In this document: positions 54,573-63,444 of the stretch, piece by piece
Layout of the letters: each line of letters starts with the position of its first letter
Position numbering within the stretch: the first letter of the stretch is position 1
NCBI RefSeq assembly: GCF_020172685.1
Contig: NZ_CP083986.1
Location: 887,877-951,876 of the forward strand
DNA length: 64,000 bases
Direction of reading: 5' to 3'
Source: [Mycobacterium] nativiensis
Lineage (GTDB): Bacteria > Actinomycetota > Actinomycetes > Mycobacteriales > Mycobacteriaceae
Program-made: the position numbers and the translations under genes
The notes under the pieces: model-generated
What the model saw: the letters and a program-made list of their open reading frames with translations, nothing else
Told to the model about the DNA's origin: nothing
Database searches by the model: none

Positions 54573-55096
54573 CCGGCACCGACTCCGACACCCGGTACCG
54601 CTTCGACGTCGTCGGCGGCAGCGTCCCGGACGTGGTCGCAGCCGCCGGTGGCTGGCTCTACGACCGGGCGGCGGCCGGCTGGGACGTCACCGTGCTCCTG
54701 AAGGAGGTGCGCGACACCCGGCCGCTGGAGATCCTCGGCGCCCGGGTGCTGGACCTGGCGTCAGTGCTCAAGCAGTGGGACCAGTGGCCGCATCCGCAGA
54801 CCATCGCCGTGTGCGCCGAGATGTTCGCCGGCCACGAGCAGATCCGCTACGGGGTGCGCAATGCCCTGGAACACGGCGGCACCGAGGTCACGCTGTGGGG
54901 CGCCGTACCGGCCGAACTGGACCCCGACGTCGACGTGCGCCAGCATCGGCTCAGTGCGGCGGCCCGGGTCTTCAAGGCCCAGGCGCTGATGGCGGCCGGC
55001 GCCGACCCGTCAGCCGCGGCAGCCCGCATCGAGATGTTCCGGTGCGGCCCGGCGGCGTGTCCGTCGGTGGCCGCGGACCTGAGCCCGGCCAGCTGA
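54569..55096 (+). CDS. Unknown protein coupled to TetR
   Basis: 175 residues that I do not recognise. There is no signal peptide or membrane helix. The sequence is an alpha/beta type: RYRFDVVGGSVPDVVAAAGG, WDVTVLLKEV, RPLEILGARVLDL, then PQTIAVCAEM. A second half carries a Cys pair in FRCGPAACPSV near the C-terminus. The GTG start overlaps the TetR stop, so the two are co-translated. It is followed 15 bases later by another unknown gene. I can assign no function. Confidence 0.6.
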   Translation: MTGTDSDTRYRFDVVGGSVPDVVAAAGGWLYDRAAAGWDVTVLLKEVRDTRPLEILGARVLDLASVLKQWDQWPHPQTIAVCAEMFAGHEQIRYGVRNALEHGGTEVTLWGAVPAELDPDVDVRQHRLSAAARVFKAQALMAAGADPSAAAARIEMFRCGPAACPSVAADLSPAS

Positions 55097-55111
55097 GGGA
55101 CGCAACCGCGC

Positions 55112-55828
55112 TTGACCGAGAACGTGCCTGAGGCACTGGCACGCTCCCTGGTGCTGGTGACGGACTATCGGGTTCCCGACCCGAGCCGGGTGTGGCCGCT
55201 GCTGCAACGACAGCGCGCGGCCCTGGCCGAGCTGGGCGCCCGGCATGTGCTCGTCTACACCTCGGCGGTCGATCCCGGCCGGGTGCTGGCGCTGCTGGCG
55301 ATCAGTGCCGCGCAACCGGTCGTCGACGTGCTCCGCGACGACGCGTTCATGCAGTGGTTCGACGCCGTCGGTGTCGACGACATCCCGGCGGTGTTCGCCG
55401 GTTCGCTGGTGGAGCGCATCGAGCTGGGGGACTCGCCCGCCGCGCAGCCGCCGGGTTCATGCGGCGGTCCCGGCTTCGCCTCGCCTCCGCCGGCCCGGGG
55501 GCCGACTCCGGCGAGCCTCGCCGAACCGCCGGGCGTCGTCATTGCCGCGGTCGCCGAAGTCGCCGACCCGTCGACGCTGATCGCCCACGTGCACGCCACC
55601 GCGCGGGACTTCGCCGCGGCGGGCATCCGAAAGATCCTGATATTTCAGGCGTTCGACAATCCGCGGGAAGTGTTCATGCTCCAGGAGGTCTCCGAGGAAG
55701 TGGCCGAAGACGGTGCCGGTGCCTGGATCAGCCAACCGGCATTCGCTGCGGACTGGGTCACCAGGGCGGGCGTCGGAATCTATCCGCCGGTCTTCGTCGG
55801 CCGGCTGCAACACCTGATGCGTATTTAA
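55112..55828 (+). CDS. Unknown protein with two tandem related domains and a repeat-encoded linker
   Basis: 238 residues starting at TTG 55112 (GTG 55124 is possible). It has an internal duplication. Domain 1 (about 13-109) has VPDPSRVWPL, ARHVLVYTSAVDPGRVLALL and FDAVGVDDIPAVFAGSL. Domain 2 (about 141-238) has VADPSTLIAH, IRKILIFQAFDNPREVFMLQ and VTRAGVGIYPPVFVGRL. The pattern suggests two ferredoxin-like (ABM-type) modules. The linker, SCGGPGFASPPPARGPTPAS, is encoded by a dispersed repeat inserted in frame. Function is unknown. Confidence 0.65.
   Translation: MTENVPEALARSLVLVTDYRVPDPSRVWPLLQRQRAALAELGARHVLVYTSAVDPGRVLALLAISAAQPVVDVLRDDAFMQWFDAVGVDDIPAVFAGSLVERIELGDSPAAQPPGSCGGPGFASPPPARGPTPASLAEPPGVVIAAVAEVADPSTLIAHVHATARDFAAAGIRKILIFQAFDNPREVFMLQEVSEEVAEDGAGAWISQPAFAADWVTRAGVGIYPPVFVGRLQHLMRI
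55451..55530 (-). repeat. Dispersed GC-rich repeat, copy B
   Basis: On the minus strand it reads GGCGGTTCGGCGAGGCTCG, a 20-base stretch absent from copy A, then GAGGCGAAGCCGGGACCGCC and CATGAACCCG. It lies in frame between the two domains of the gene at 55112 and adds about 27 residues. Confidence 0.7.
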
Positions 55829-55834
55829 GAAGGC

Positions 55835-56137
55835 TCAGTCGCTGGCCGGCAGCGGCTTGGCCTCCTTGAGGCTCATCGGCACCGAGCCGATGCTCAACGT
55901 GCCGGCGCCGGCCTTGGTGACCAGCACCTCGGCGCCGCCGTCGTCGACGTAGCGTTTGCCCATCACCGCGCCGGTGGCGAAATCCGGATCCAGGCTCGCG
56001 CCGCTGGATCCGCTGTCGTCCAGCGGCACCATCGGGGCGCCGCCGGCGCGCAGCTCGTCGAGGCTGTCGGCGGTCTTGACCACGATGACCTGGGTCTCGC
56101 AGACCTGACTCTTCAGACGAGTACCGGACTTGATCAT
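55835..56137 (-). CDS. Small unknown protein coupled to an acyl-CoA ligase
   Basis: 100 residues, soluble, no recognised domain. It begins MIKSGTRLKSQVCETQVIVV and contains a predicted beta-rich segment with GRYVDDGG-like and GAEVLVTKAGAGTLSIG phrases; the sole Cys is residue 13. ATG overlaps the ligase stop (ATGA), so the two are made together. From memory similar small proteins accompany ligases in mycobacteria, but I cannot give a function. Confidence 0.6.
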   Translation of the reverse strand: MIKSGTRLKSQVCETQVIVVKTADSLDELRAGGAPMVPLDDSGSSGASLDPDFATGAVMGKRYVDDGGAEVLVTKAGAGTLSIGSVPMSLKEAKPLPASD

Positions 56138-57639
56138 TGCGCCCCTTCGTTATTCACGGTCTGCAGGTCGGAGACGATGTCCCGGCGCAGCACCTTGCCG
56201 GTCGGCGTCGTCGGCAGCTCTGGCCGGAAGATCACCCGGTCGGGCGTCCGGGAACCGCGCAGGTGCACTCGAACATACTCGCGCAGCACGTCGGGATCCG
56301 GCGATGTTCCGGGTGCGGGGACCACGCATGCCACGATGATCTGACCCCACTCCGGATCCGGCGCCCCCACCACCGCGACCTGGCCGACCTCGGGATGCTC
56401 GACCAGCACGTCCTCGATCTCGGCGGGGGCGATGTTCTCGCCGCCGCGGATGATGGTGTCGTCGGAGCGCCCGATGATGAACAGGTAGCCCTCGTCATCC
56501 AGTACGGCGAGGTCGCGGGTCGGGAACCAACCGTCGGCGTCGAGCACCGATCCGATGCCGGTGTAGGTGCCGGAGACCTGCTCGCCCCGGAGGAACAGTT
56601 CGCCGGGCTGCCCGGCGTCCAGCACCCGGCCGTCGTCGTCGCGGATGGCGACCTCGACGCCCGGCACCGGCCGGCCTACCGACCCCAGCCGCCTGCGGAC
56701 GGCGTCGTCGGTGGATTCGTAAGCCGCGCGGTGGTCTTCGGGGGTCAGCACCGCCACCGTCGAACTGGTCTCGGTCAGGCCGTAGGCGTTGACGAAGCCG
56801 ACTTCGGGCAGCAGGTCCAGTGCCCGCCGAACCAGCGGCAGCGCCACCTTGGAGCCGCCGTAGGCGAGGTTGCGCAGGGTGGGCAACGGGGCCGGGCGGG
56901 CTTCCAGTTCCGAGACGATGCGCTCCAGCATGGTCGGTACCACGGTCGCGGTGGTGACCGCCTCGGCCTTGACCAACCGGATCCACTCGGCGGCGCTGAA
57001 CCGGCGCAGGTACACCATCTTTCGGCCGGCGTAGAGGTTGCTCAGCGCCGCTCCGACGCCGGCGATGTGATACGGCGGAACGCAGATCAGCGCGGCGTCC
57101 GCGGGCGCCGCGGAGCCGAACTCCACTGTCTGGGTCACATAACTGGTCAGGTTGTTATGGGTCAGCTCAACGGCTTTGGGTCGTGACGTGGTGCCGGAGG
57201 TGAACAGGATGACCGCCACGTCGTCGGGGTCGGGCCACTGCACATCGGGCGTGGTGGTGCGGGCCGCTGCGCAGAACGTGTCGGAATCCATGACCGCAAC
57301 GCCGATGTCGCTCACGATGTCGCGGTATTCCTTGTCCACCACGACCAGCGGCTGGGGCAGCCGCTCGATCAGCTCACGCAGCGCCTGTCCGCTGAGCCGG
57401 TAGTTGAGCGGGGCAAACGGCTGCCCAGCCCGCGCCGCCGAGAACAGCAGCAGTGGCAGCAGGTCGCCGCCCATCCCGACGTAGGCGACGCTGCGCGCAC
57501 CGGTTGCACCGATGACTCCCGCGCCGGCGTCGGCGAGGGCGTTGAGCTCTGCGGTGCTGTAGCGGGCCGTCTCGGAGACCACGGCAACGCGGTCCGGGTC
57601 GCCGGACATGGCCATCTCCAGCAACAACGAAATGCTCAC
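56134..57639 (-). CDS. Acyl-CoA synthetase (AMP-dependent ligase)
   Basis: 501 residues. AMP-binding motif ILFTSGTTSRPKAVELTHNN, YGLTETSSTVAVL, GWFPTRDLAVLD and the hinge GRSDDTIIRGGENIAPAEIE, with catalytic Lys in PTTPTGKVLRRDI. A complete ligase, the third in the window. It is divergent from a canonical hydratase and shares with it an intergenic region holding a GAGAA-box variant (57663-57677). Confidence 0.9.
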   Translation of the reverse strand: MSISLLLEMAMSGDPDRVAVVSETARYSTAELNALADAGAGVIGATGARSVAYVGMGGDLLPLLLFSAARAGQPFAPLNYRLSGQALRELIERLPQPLVVVDKEYRDIVSDIGVAVMDSDTFCAAARTTTPDVQWPDPDDVAVILFTSGTTSRPKAVELTHNNLTSYVTQTVEFGSAAPADAALICVPPYHIAGVGAALSNLYAGRKMVYLRRFSAAEWIRLVKAEAVTTATVVPTMLERIVSELEARPAPLPTLRNLAYGGSKVALPLVRRALDLLPEVGFVNAYGLTETSSTVAVLTPEDHRAAYESTDDAVRRRLGSVGRPVPGVEVAIRDDDGRVLDAGQPGELFLRGEQVSGTYTGIGSVLDADGWFPTRDLAVLDDEGYLFIIGRSDDTIIRGGENIAPAEIEDVLVEHPEVGQVAVVGAPDPEWGQIIVACVVPAPGTSPDPDVLREYVRVHLRGSRTPDRVIFRPELPTTPTGKVLRRDIVSDLQTVNNEGAQ

Positions 57640-57662
57640 CGTTCGGCTCCCAAAACCGGCAT

Positions 57663-57677
57663 GAGAACGACATTATC
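57663..57677. promoter_or_regulatory. Candidate operator, GAGAA-box variant
   Basis: GAGAACGACATTATC, one change from GAGAA-N5-TTCTC, in the divergent ligase/hydratase promoter region. The continuation CATTATCATTTTT resembles the mutase promoter spacer. Confidence 0.45.
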
Positions 57678-57755
57678 ATTTTTCGGTAGTTTCGATACCG
57701 TCTGCGTCGGTCGCAGCCCCGCGGGGTCTGACCCCTCGGTACCCTGACATGCGTC

Positions 57756-58700
57756 ATGATCTGCGTTGTCGACCTCGATCGGGCACCCGACGCCGCGACC
57801 GGCGCCGGGATCATCATCGCGACCGGATCCAGGTTCGACACCGCAATCGCCGAACACTGGCTGGACCGCGCCAGTTTCACCCTGACCGAGCACGACGACT
57901 CCGATCGCCGGGTGATCCGGGTGCCCTCGGTGGCGCAGGCGCTCGCCGACATCGACGCCGGATGCCGGCGCCGGCCCCATGCCTCGGCGATCTGCGACGA
58001 CGTGCTGCGCGCGGTAGATCCGAATGCCCCCGCCGCGGCCGGGGTCACCACCGAGTCGCTGGCCTACTCGGTGCTGCAGGCCGGACCCGAATTCGCGCAG
58101 TGGCTGGCTGAGCGGGGACCGGCCCGCATGCCCGAGACGAGCGAGCCCGTGCTGATCGACCGCGACGGCGACATCCTGACGCTGCGGTTCAACCGGCCGC
58201 AGCGCCACAACGCCTTCAACAACGCCATGCGGGCCGCCCTGCTGGACGGACTGGCCGTCGCGCAGGGCGACCTCGCGATCAGCGAGGTGGTGCTGTCCGG
58301 GGCCGGGCGATCGTTCTGCAGCGGCGGTGACCTCGCCGAGTTCGGCGGATTCACCGATGTGCCCAGCGCGCATCTGGCCCGCACCCGCTACAGCCCCGCG
58401 CTGGCACTGGATGCGTTGACCGCCCGACTCGGCGACCGATGCAGCGCCGAGATTCACGGCCAGGTGCTGGGCAGCGGCCTGGAGATGGCCGCCTACTGCG
58501 GCCGGGTGCGCGCGCACCCCGACACCGTGCTGGGCCTGCCCGAGCTGAGTCTCGGGCTGATCCCGGGTGCCGGCGGCACGGTCAGCGTCACCCGCCGGAT
58601 CGGCCGTTGGCGCACCGGCTATCTGATCCTGTCCGGTCGCACGATCGACGCGCAGACCGCGCTGCGGTGGGGCCTGGTCGACGAGATCGTGACGCCGTGA
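57756..58700 (+). CDS. Enoyl-CoA hydratase with N-terminal extension
   Basis: 314 residues. The C-terminal 210 form a canonical crotonase with both catalytic Glu (LGSGLEMAAYCG and LGLPELSLGLIPGAGGT) and oxyanion segment SFCSGGDLAEFG. About 100 residues precede it (MICVVDLDRAPDAATGAGII to QWLAERGPARMP), unlike standard hydratases; they may form a separate alpha/beta or second crotonase-like half. It is the only crotonase in the window with the complete Glu pair, so it is a likely true hydratase. Confidence 0.85.
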   Translation: MICVVDLDRAPDAATGAGIIIATGSRFDTAIAEHWLDRASFTLTEHDDSDRRVIRVPSVAQALADIDAGCRRRPHASAICDDVLRAVDPNAPAAAGVTTESLAYSVLQAGPEFAQWLAERGPARMPETSEPVLIDRDGDILTLRFNRPQRHNAFNNAMRAALLDGLAVAQGDLAISEVVLSGAGRSFCSGGDLAEFGGFTDVPSAHLARTRYSPALALDALTARLGDRCSAEIHGQVLGSGLEMAAYCGRVRAHPDTVLGLPELSLGLIPGAGGTVSVTRRIGRWRTGYLILSGRTIDAQTALRWGLVDEIVTP

Positions 58701-59860
58701 TGACGGCAGCCTGGGGCGCGTCGGGGCTGGCCTGGCTGACCGGGCAGCCCGCCGGCCCGCCCGACTTCTCCCGGGCCGGGGTGCTGGCGCGCGCCGGGCA
58801 GGTCCTCGAACGGCTGGGTGCCGTCGGGGTCCGGACCGACGCGGCGTCCCTGCTGGCCGGTCGCGCCGCGCTGCGCGGCTGGACCCGCGGCGGTCGCCGC
58901 TCGGCCGGGGGAGCAACCCGGCTGCTGGCCGCCGCCGACGGCTGGTGGGCGATCACGCTGTCGCGGCCCGACGACCTCGACGCCGTCGGCGCGCTGATCT
59001 GCTCCGAGGACCCCGGAGAACCGTGGGCCGCGATGGCCGGCTGGGCGACCGAGCGGCCGGTGGCCGAGGTGGTGGCCCGGGCACGGCTGCTCGACATCCC
59101 CGCCGCGGCACTGGGAGAGGCTCCGCCGGCGGCGCCGACGATCCGCCGGACCGGCCCGGCCGGCCCGACGCGCGGAGTCCGCGGTGCCCTGGTCGTCGAC
59201 ATGACCTCACTGTGGGCCGGGCCGCTGTGCGGACGACTCCTGGCGCAGGCCGGAGCGACCGTCGTCAAAGTCGAAAGCCCGTCGCGCCCGGATGGCACCC
59301 GCGGGGGACCGGGCGAGTTCTTCGACTGGGTCAACGGCGGAAAGCTGTCGTGCGCTGTCGATTTCGATGCCGACCGCGGATTCCTGACCGAGCTGATCAG
59401 CGCGGCCGACGTGGTGCTCGAGGGCTCGCGTCCGGCCGCGCTGGCCCGCCGGGGGCTGGGGCCGTTCGACGTGCCGGCCCGGCCCGGACGGGTGTGGCTG
59501 CAGATCACCGCCCACGGAGACGGGAGCTTGAGCGGCTTCGGGGACGACGCCGCGGTGGCCGGCGGGCTGGTCGGTCGCGACGGTGCCGGCGCTCCGGTGT
59601 TCTGCGCTGACGCGATCGCCGACCCGCTGACCGGAATCGAGGCGGCCGTCGCGGTGGTCGATGCGCTGGCCCGCGGCGGCGGCGAAGTGATCACCCTGTC
59701 GCTGGCGACCGTGGCGGCGGGCTACGCCGCGCTGCCGCTGTCTTCGGCCGGCGACTACCCGGTGCTGGCGCCGCAGCGCCCGCGGATCGAGGCCGCCGGG
59801 CCCGCGCTGGGTGCCGATAACGCCCGCGTCGGACAGCTGGTGGCGGTGTCGCGGTGCTGA
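58700..59860 (+). CDS. Family III CoA-transferase with swapped domain order (circular permutation)
   Basis: 386 residues. The fingerprint that normally starts these enzymes (ALVVDMTSLWAGPLCGRLLA) appears only at about residue 172, followed by the catalytic Asp region FCADAIADPLTGIEAAVAVV. Residues 1-160 instead resemble the small domain that normally follows (AAADGWWAITLSRPDDLDAV, ARARLLDIPAAALGEAP). The protein ends soon after the Asp region. I read this as a circular permutation. Start overlaps the hydratase stop (TGATG) and its end overlaps the amidohydrolase. Confidence 0.78.
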   Translation: MTAAWGASGLAWLTGQPAGPPDFSRAGVLARAGQVLERLGAVGVRTDAASLLAGRAALRGWTRGGRRSAGGATRLLAAADGWWAITLSRPDDLDAVGALICSEDPGEPWAAMAGWATERPVAEVVARARLLDIPAAALGEAPPAAPTIRRTGPAGPTRGVRGALVVDMTSLWAGPLCGRLLAQAGATVVKVESPSRPDGTRGGPGEFFDWVNGGKLSCAVDFDADRGFLTELISAADVVLEGSRPAALARRGLGPFDVPARPGRVWLQITAHGDGSLSGFGDDAAVAGGLVGRDGAGAPVFCADAIADPLTGIEAAVAVVDALARGGGEVITLSLATVAAGYAALPLSSAGDYPVLAPQRPRIEAAGPALGADNARVGQLVAVSRC

Positions 59861-61206
59861 TCCGGCGGGCCACCCTGCTCGACGGATCGAGGGTCGACAT
59901 CCGGCTCGGCGAGACGATCACCGAGGTGGCTCCGAGCCTGACAGTCCGCCGCGGCGAAGACGTGCTCGACGCCGGCAACGCCACCGTGCTGCCGGGGCTG
60001 CATGACCACCATGTGCATCTGCGGTCGGCGGCGGCCGCGCTGGACTCGGTGTGCCTGGGCCCGCCGCAGGTGCGAAGTGTGGATCAGCTTCAAGCCGCGT
60101 TGCGGTCTGCGCGCGTCGACGGCGACGGCTGGGTGCGCGGATACGGCTACCACGAGTCGGTCGCCGGTGAGCTCAACGCCGCACTACTGGACCGCTTTTC
60201 ACCCAGTGTCCCGGTTCGGGTGGCGCACCGCAGCGGCGCGCTGTGGATGCTCAACTCCGCGGGCCTGGCCCGCCTCGGCATGGCCGAGCACCGCGACGGC
60301 CGGCTGCTGCGGGCGCACGGCGACCCGGCGCCTCCGCTGCCGCGGCGCGAACCGTCGCTGACCCGGCTGAGTCGTCAACTGGCCGCTCGGGGGGTCACCG
60401 GCATCACCGAGGCCACCCCGGGCCACGGCGACGCCGACATCGCCGCATTCGCCGCGGCACGCCGGGGTGGCGAACTGCTGCAGCGACTGCACTGCCTGGC
60501 GCCCGCCGGGACCACCGCGGCGCCCGGTGTCACGCTCGGCCCGACCAAGATCATCCTCGACGACGCACGCCTGGACCTGGATTGGCTCGCTACGACGTTG
60601 TCGGACAACCACTCCCGTGACCATGGGGTGGCGCTGCACTGCGTCACCGACGCCCAGCTCACGGTGGCGATCGCGGCATGGCAGGCTGCCGGGACCCACC
60701 GCGACGACCGCATCGAACACGCCGCGGTGGTGCCCGAGGACCGGCTGGGCGATCTGGCCGCGCTCGGCGTCACCGTCGTCACCCAGCCCGGCTTCGTCGC
60801 CGAACGCGGCGACGACTTTCTGGCCGACATCGAGACCGCCGCGCACCACGAGCTGTGGCGGCTGGCGTCGTTGCGCCGCAACGGGATTCCGGTGGCCCTG
60901 TCCACCGACGTACCGTTCGGCGACGGCGATCCCTGGGCCGCGATGCGGGCCGCGGTACACCGGACCACCCGGGCCGGGGCCGTGCTGGGGCCCGTCGAGG
61001 CGATCACCGCCCGCGTGGCGCTGCAGCTGTTCACCGGCCGGGCCGACCGGCCTGCGGCGCCGCGCACCATCGCGGCGGGCGAGCCCGGGGATCTGTGCGT
61101 GTTGGCCGGCGGGCCCGCCGAGGCGTTGGCCGCGCTCGACGCGGATCTGGTCCGGGTGACCGTCGTCGCCGGCGACGTCGTGCACGACCACAGCCGCATT
61201 GGGTAG
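59854..61206 (+). CDS. Amidohydrolase family protein (YtcJ-like)
   Basis: 450 residues of the metal-dependent amidohydrolase_3 group. Metal-binding HDHHVH is at about residues 51-56, other ligands in [10 protein letters not shown] and [13 protein letters not shown], and the C-terminal strand domain with [14 protein letters not shown]. It starts at GTG 59854, overlapping the CoA-transferase end. It may open an amide, lactam or cyclic ester in the same pathway; the substrate is unknown. Confidence 0.85.
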   Translation: MLIRRATLLDGSRVDIRLGETITEVAPSLTVRRGEDVLDAGNATVLPGLHDHHVHLRSAAAALDSVCLGPPQVRSVDQLQAALRSARVDGDGWVRGYGYHESVAGELNAALLDRFSPSVPVRVAHRSGALWMLNSAGLARLGMAEHRDGRLLRAHGDPAPPLPRREPSLTRLSRQLAARGVTGITEATPGHGDADIAAFAAARRGGELLQRLHCLAPAGTTAAPGVTLGPTKIILDDARLDLDWLATTLSDNHSRDHGVALHCVTDAQLTVAIAAWQAAGTHRDDRIEHAAVVPEDRLGDLAALGVTVVTQPGFVAERGDDFLADIETAAHHELWRLASLRRNGIPVALSTDVPFGDGDPWAAMRAAVHRTTRAGAVLGPVEAITARVALQLFTGRADRPAAPRTIAAGEPGDLCVLAGGPAEALAALDADLVRVTVVAGDVVHDHSRIG

Positions 61207-61250
61207 CCTATCTAGGTATTCTGGTTGGTTCAGAAAGCGGAGGCACGGCG

Positions 61251-62156
61251 ATGACGCGTACAGACAGTGACAAATGGGACCTGGCCAGCAGTGTGGGGGC
61301 GACCGCGACCATGGTGGCCGCCCAACGGGCGTTGGCCAGCGCGGCGCCGGACAAGCTGATCGATGACCCGTTCGCCGCGCCGCTGGTGCGCGCGGTCGGC
61401 ATCGACTTCTTCACCCGCATGGTCGACGGTGAGGTCGATTTCGGCGAAGGCGACGAATTCGACCCGGCCGAGATGGGCCACGGCATGGCGGTGCGGACCC
61501 GATTCTTCGACCAGCACTTCCTGGCGGCCACCGAGAGCGGCATCCGCCAGGCGGTGATCCTGGCCTCCGGGCTGGACTCCCGCGCCTACCGGTTGGCCTG
61601 GCCGGCGGGCACCGTCGTCTACGAGGTCGACATGCCCGAAGTGATCGACTTCAAGACCACCACCCTGGCCGGCCTGGGCGCCGAGCCCACCGCGGAGCGC
61701 CGCACCGTCTCCATCGACCTGCGCGACGACTGGCCGGCCGCGCTCAAGGCCGCCGGTTTCGACCCGACCGCCCCCACCGTGTGGAGCGCCGAGGGCCTGC
61801 TGGTCTACCTGCAGCCCGACGCCCAGGACGCCCTGTTCGACACGATCACCGCGCTGAGTGCACCCGGCAGCCGCCTGGCGTGCGAGTTCATCCGCGACAC
61901 CGGGGTCTTCACCACTGAGGCGTGGCGCGAGCACCGCAAGAAGCTTTCGGCGATCGGGTTCGAGCTGGAGATCGGTGACCTGGTCTATCACGGCGAGCGC
62001 AACCACATCGTCGAGTACCTGACCGGCACCGGCTGGACGGTGCAGGGTCGGCAGGTCGGAGAGCTCTACGCCGACGCCGGCCTGGAATACGGCGACGACG
62101 AGTTGGCGGTGGCGTTCGGCGACATGACCTACCTGAGCGCTGCGCTGCCCGGGTGA
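61251..62156 (+). CDS. Mycobacterial SAM-dependent methyltransferase (TIGR00027/LCMT-like family)
   Basis: 301 residues beginning [20 protein letters not shown], the typical opening of a large mycobacterial family. [13 protein letters not shown], the SAM-binding [13 protein letters not shown], and [19 protein letters not shown] are all present. The methyl acceptor is unknown for most members. GGAGG precedes ATG 61251, and an inverted repeat TTCTG-N7-CAGAA lies at 61220-61236. Confidence 0.92.
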   Translation: MTRTDSDKWDLASSVGATATMVAAQRALASAAPDKLIDDPFAAPLVRAVGIDFFTRMVDGEVDFGEGDEFDPAEMGHGMAVRTRFFDQHFLAATESGIRQAVILASGLDSRAYRLAWPAGTVVYEVDMPEVIDFKTTTLAGLGAEPTAERRTVSIDLRDDWPAALKAAGFDPTAPTVWSAEGLLVYLQPDAQDALFDTITALSAPGSRLACEFIRDTGVFTTEAWREHRKKLSAIGFELEIGDLVYHGERNHIVEYLTGTGWTVQGRQVGELYADAGLEYGDDELAVAFGDMTYLSAALPG

Positions 62157-62210
62157 TCGTCCGGGGCGGCGGTATGAAAAGCGTCACAGCGGCAGGCTCG
62201 GCGACACGGC

Positions 62211-62230
62211 GCCGGCGCTGCGGCGCCGGC
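62211..62230. repeat. Perfect GC-rich hairpin (copy 2)
   Basis: GCCGGCGC, loop TGCG, GCGCCGGC, between the convergent methyltransferase and tRNA-Lys genes. The same stem is found at 12132-12154. It may act as a bidirectional terminator. Confidence 0.55.
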
Positions 62231-62240
62231 GGTGGTGAAG

Positions 62241-62313
62241 TGCCCCCAGCAGGGCTCGAACCTGCGACCTGCGGATTAAAAGTCCGTAGCTCTACCAACT
62301 GAGCTATAGGGGC
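62241..62313 (-). tRNA. tRNA-Lys (TTT)
   Basis: 73 bases on the minus strand. Acceptor GCCCCTA pairs with TGGGGGC, discriminator A; T-loop GGTTCGAGCC; anticodon loop CTTTTAA gives TTT. CCA is not encoded. Confidence 0.95.
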
Positions 62314-62364
62314 CGTGCCGGAACAGAATACTGCCTGCCCGCTCGCGTTGGATCGGGGCCGGGT

Positions 62365-62394
62365 TTGAGGATTGGGCCCACCGTGCCCTAAGCT
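62365..62394 (+). promoter_or_regulatory. Probable promoter of the tRNA-Glu-Asp-Phe cluster
   Basis: TTGAGG (62365-62370), an 18-base spacer and TAAGCT (62389-62394, TAnnnT). A palindrome CAACGT-GAAA-ACGTTG (62406-62421) follows at the expected transcript start. Confidence 0.5.
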
Positions 62395-62448
62395 AGCCAA
62401 GCTCCCAACGTGAAAACGTTGTGAGTGCCTCGGAGAGATTCGGTTCTG

Positions 62449-62521
62449 GCCCCCATCGTCTAGTGGCCTAGGACGCCGCCCTTTCACGGCGGTAGCACGG
62501 GTTCGAATCCCGTTGGGGGTA
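62449..62521 (+). tRNA. tRNA-Glu (TTC)
   Basis: 73 bases. Acceptor GCCCCCA pairs with TGGGGGT (one G-U), T-loop GGTTCGAATCC, anticodon loop CTTTCAC gives TTC. Confidence 0.95.
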
Positions 62522-62554
62522 CTCGCATCGTAGTTGCAACGGAGCGAACAGCAA

Positions 62555-62628
62555 GGCCCTGTGGCGCAGTTGGTTAGCGCGCCGCCCTGTCACGGCGGAG
62601 GTCGCGGGTTCAAGTCCCGTCAGGGTCG
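62555..62628 (+). tRNA. tRNA-Asp (GTC)
   Basis: 74 bases. Acceptor GGCCCTG pairs with CAGGGTC, T-loop GGTTCAAGTCC, anticodon loop CTGTCAC gives GTC. Confidence 0.95.
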
Positions 62629-62657
62629 CTTTATGCGGCGAGGCATTCGTGCCTTCC

Positions 62658-62731
62658 GGCCAGGTAGCTCAGTTGGTACGAGCGTCCGCCTGAAAAGCGG
62701 AAGGTCGCCGGTTCGATCCCGGCCCTGGCCA
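62658..62731 (+). tRNA. tRNA-Phe (GAA)
   Basis: 74 bases. Acceptor GGCCAGG pairs with CCTGGCC, T-loop GGTTCGATCC, anticodon loop CTGAAAA gives GAA. The CCA end is encoded at 62732-62734, unlike the other tRNAs here. Confidence 0.95.
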
Positions 62732-62756
62732 CCATAGGCCCATAGACTGGGCCGCT

Positions 62757-63425
62757 GTGCGCTTCGCATCCCCTCAATTGACGGCCGCAATCGTGGCAGC
62801 CGCCGCTTTGATCGCCTCCACCGCACTGTCGGCCACCGCCGCGGCGAGTGACAAGCTTCTGCTCGGCGGCGGCGCCGGGATCGCACTCAACGGCGACAGG
62901 CTCTGCACGCTGACCGCCATCGGATATGACTCCGCCGACCGGCTGATCGGTTTCACCGCCGCACAATGCGGCGGTGTGGGCTCACCCGTTGTCGCCGACG
63001 GCGCCGAAGACGAGGGCGTCGTCGGCACCGTGGTGGCCGCCGACGGGGATCTCGGCTACGCGGTGATCGAATTCGATCAGGCCAAGGCCGCAGGCATCCG
63101 CAACTACGAAGGCTTTGCGATCAAGGCCATCGACACCGATCCCGAGCATCTGCAGCAGGGATGCAAGCTCGGTCGCGCCACGGGCGTCAACTGCTGGGAC
63201 GCCGAATCCGGTGCCGTGGACGCCGAGGGCAACGAGTGGTGGCAGCCGGGCGATGACGGGGCGCCGGTCACCGTCGACGATCTGATCGTCGGCATGGTCC
63301 GAGACGGCTCCGTCCCGGTTGCGCCGCTGGCGCAGCCCGGATCCGGAATCGTGTTGTTCAGCGCGATCGTCGACGACGTGAACGCCAAGGGCGGCCCGGG
63401 GGCCGGCTTCACCCTGGCCACCTGA
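62757..63425 (+). CDS. Secreted S1-protease-like protein with lost catalytic residues
   Basis: 222 residues with a signal peptide (AAIVAAAALIASTALSATAA). The mature part follows the chymotrypsin-like pattern of mycobacterial secreted proteins such as Rv1815: LCTLTAIGYDSADRLIGFTA, then AQCGG where active enzymes have GHCGG, and WWQPGDDGAPV where they have GDSGGPV. So His is Gln and Ser is Asp. A Cys pair (GCKLG, VNCWD) probably forms a disulphide. It is probably a non-enzymatic homologue. The GTG start lies 25 bases after tRNA-Phe. Confidence 0.75.
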   Translation: MRFASPQLTAAIVAAAALIASTALSATAAASDKLLLGGGAGIALNGDRLCTLTAIGYDSADRLIGFTAAQCGGVGSPVVADGAEDEGVVGTVVAADGDLGYAVIEFDQAKAAGIRNYEGFAIKAIDTDPEHLQQGCKLGRATGVNCWDAESGAVDAEGNEWWQPGDDGAPVTVDDLIVGMVRDGSVPVAPLAQPGSGIVLFSAIVDDVNAKGGPGAGFTLAT

Positions 63426-63444
63426 CCCGGGCAGCCTCAGCGGC

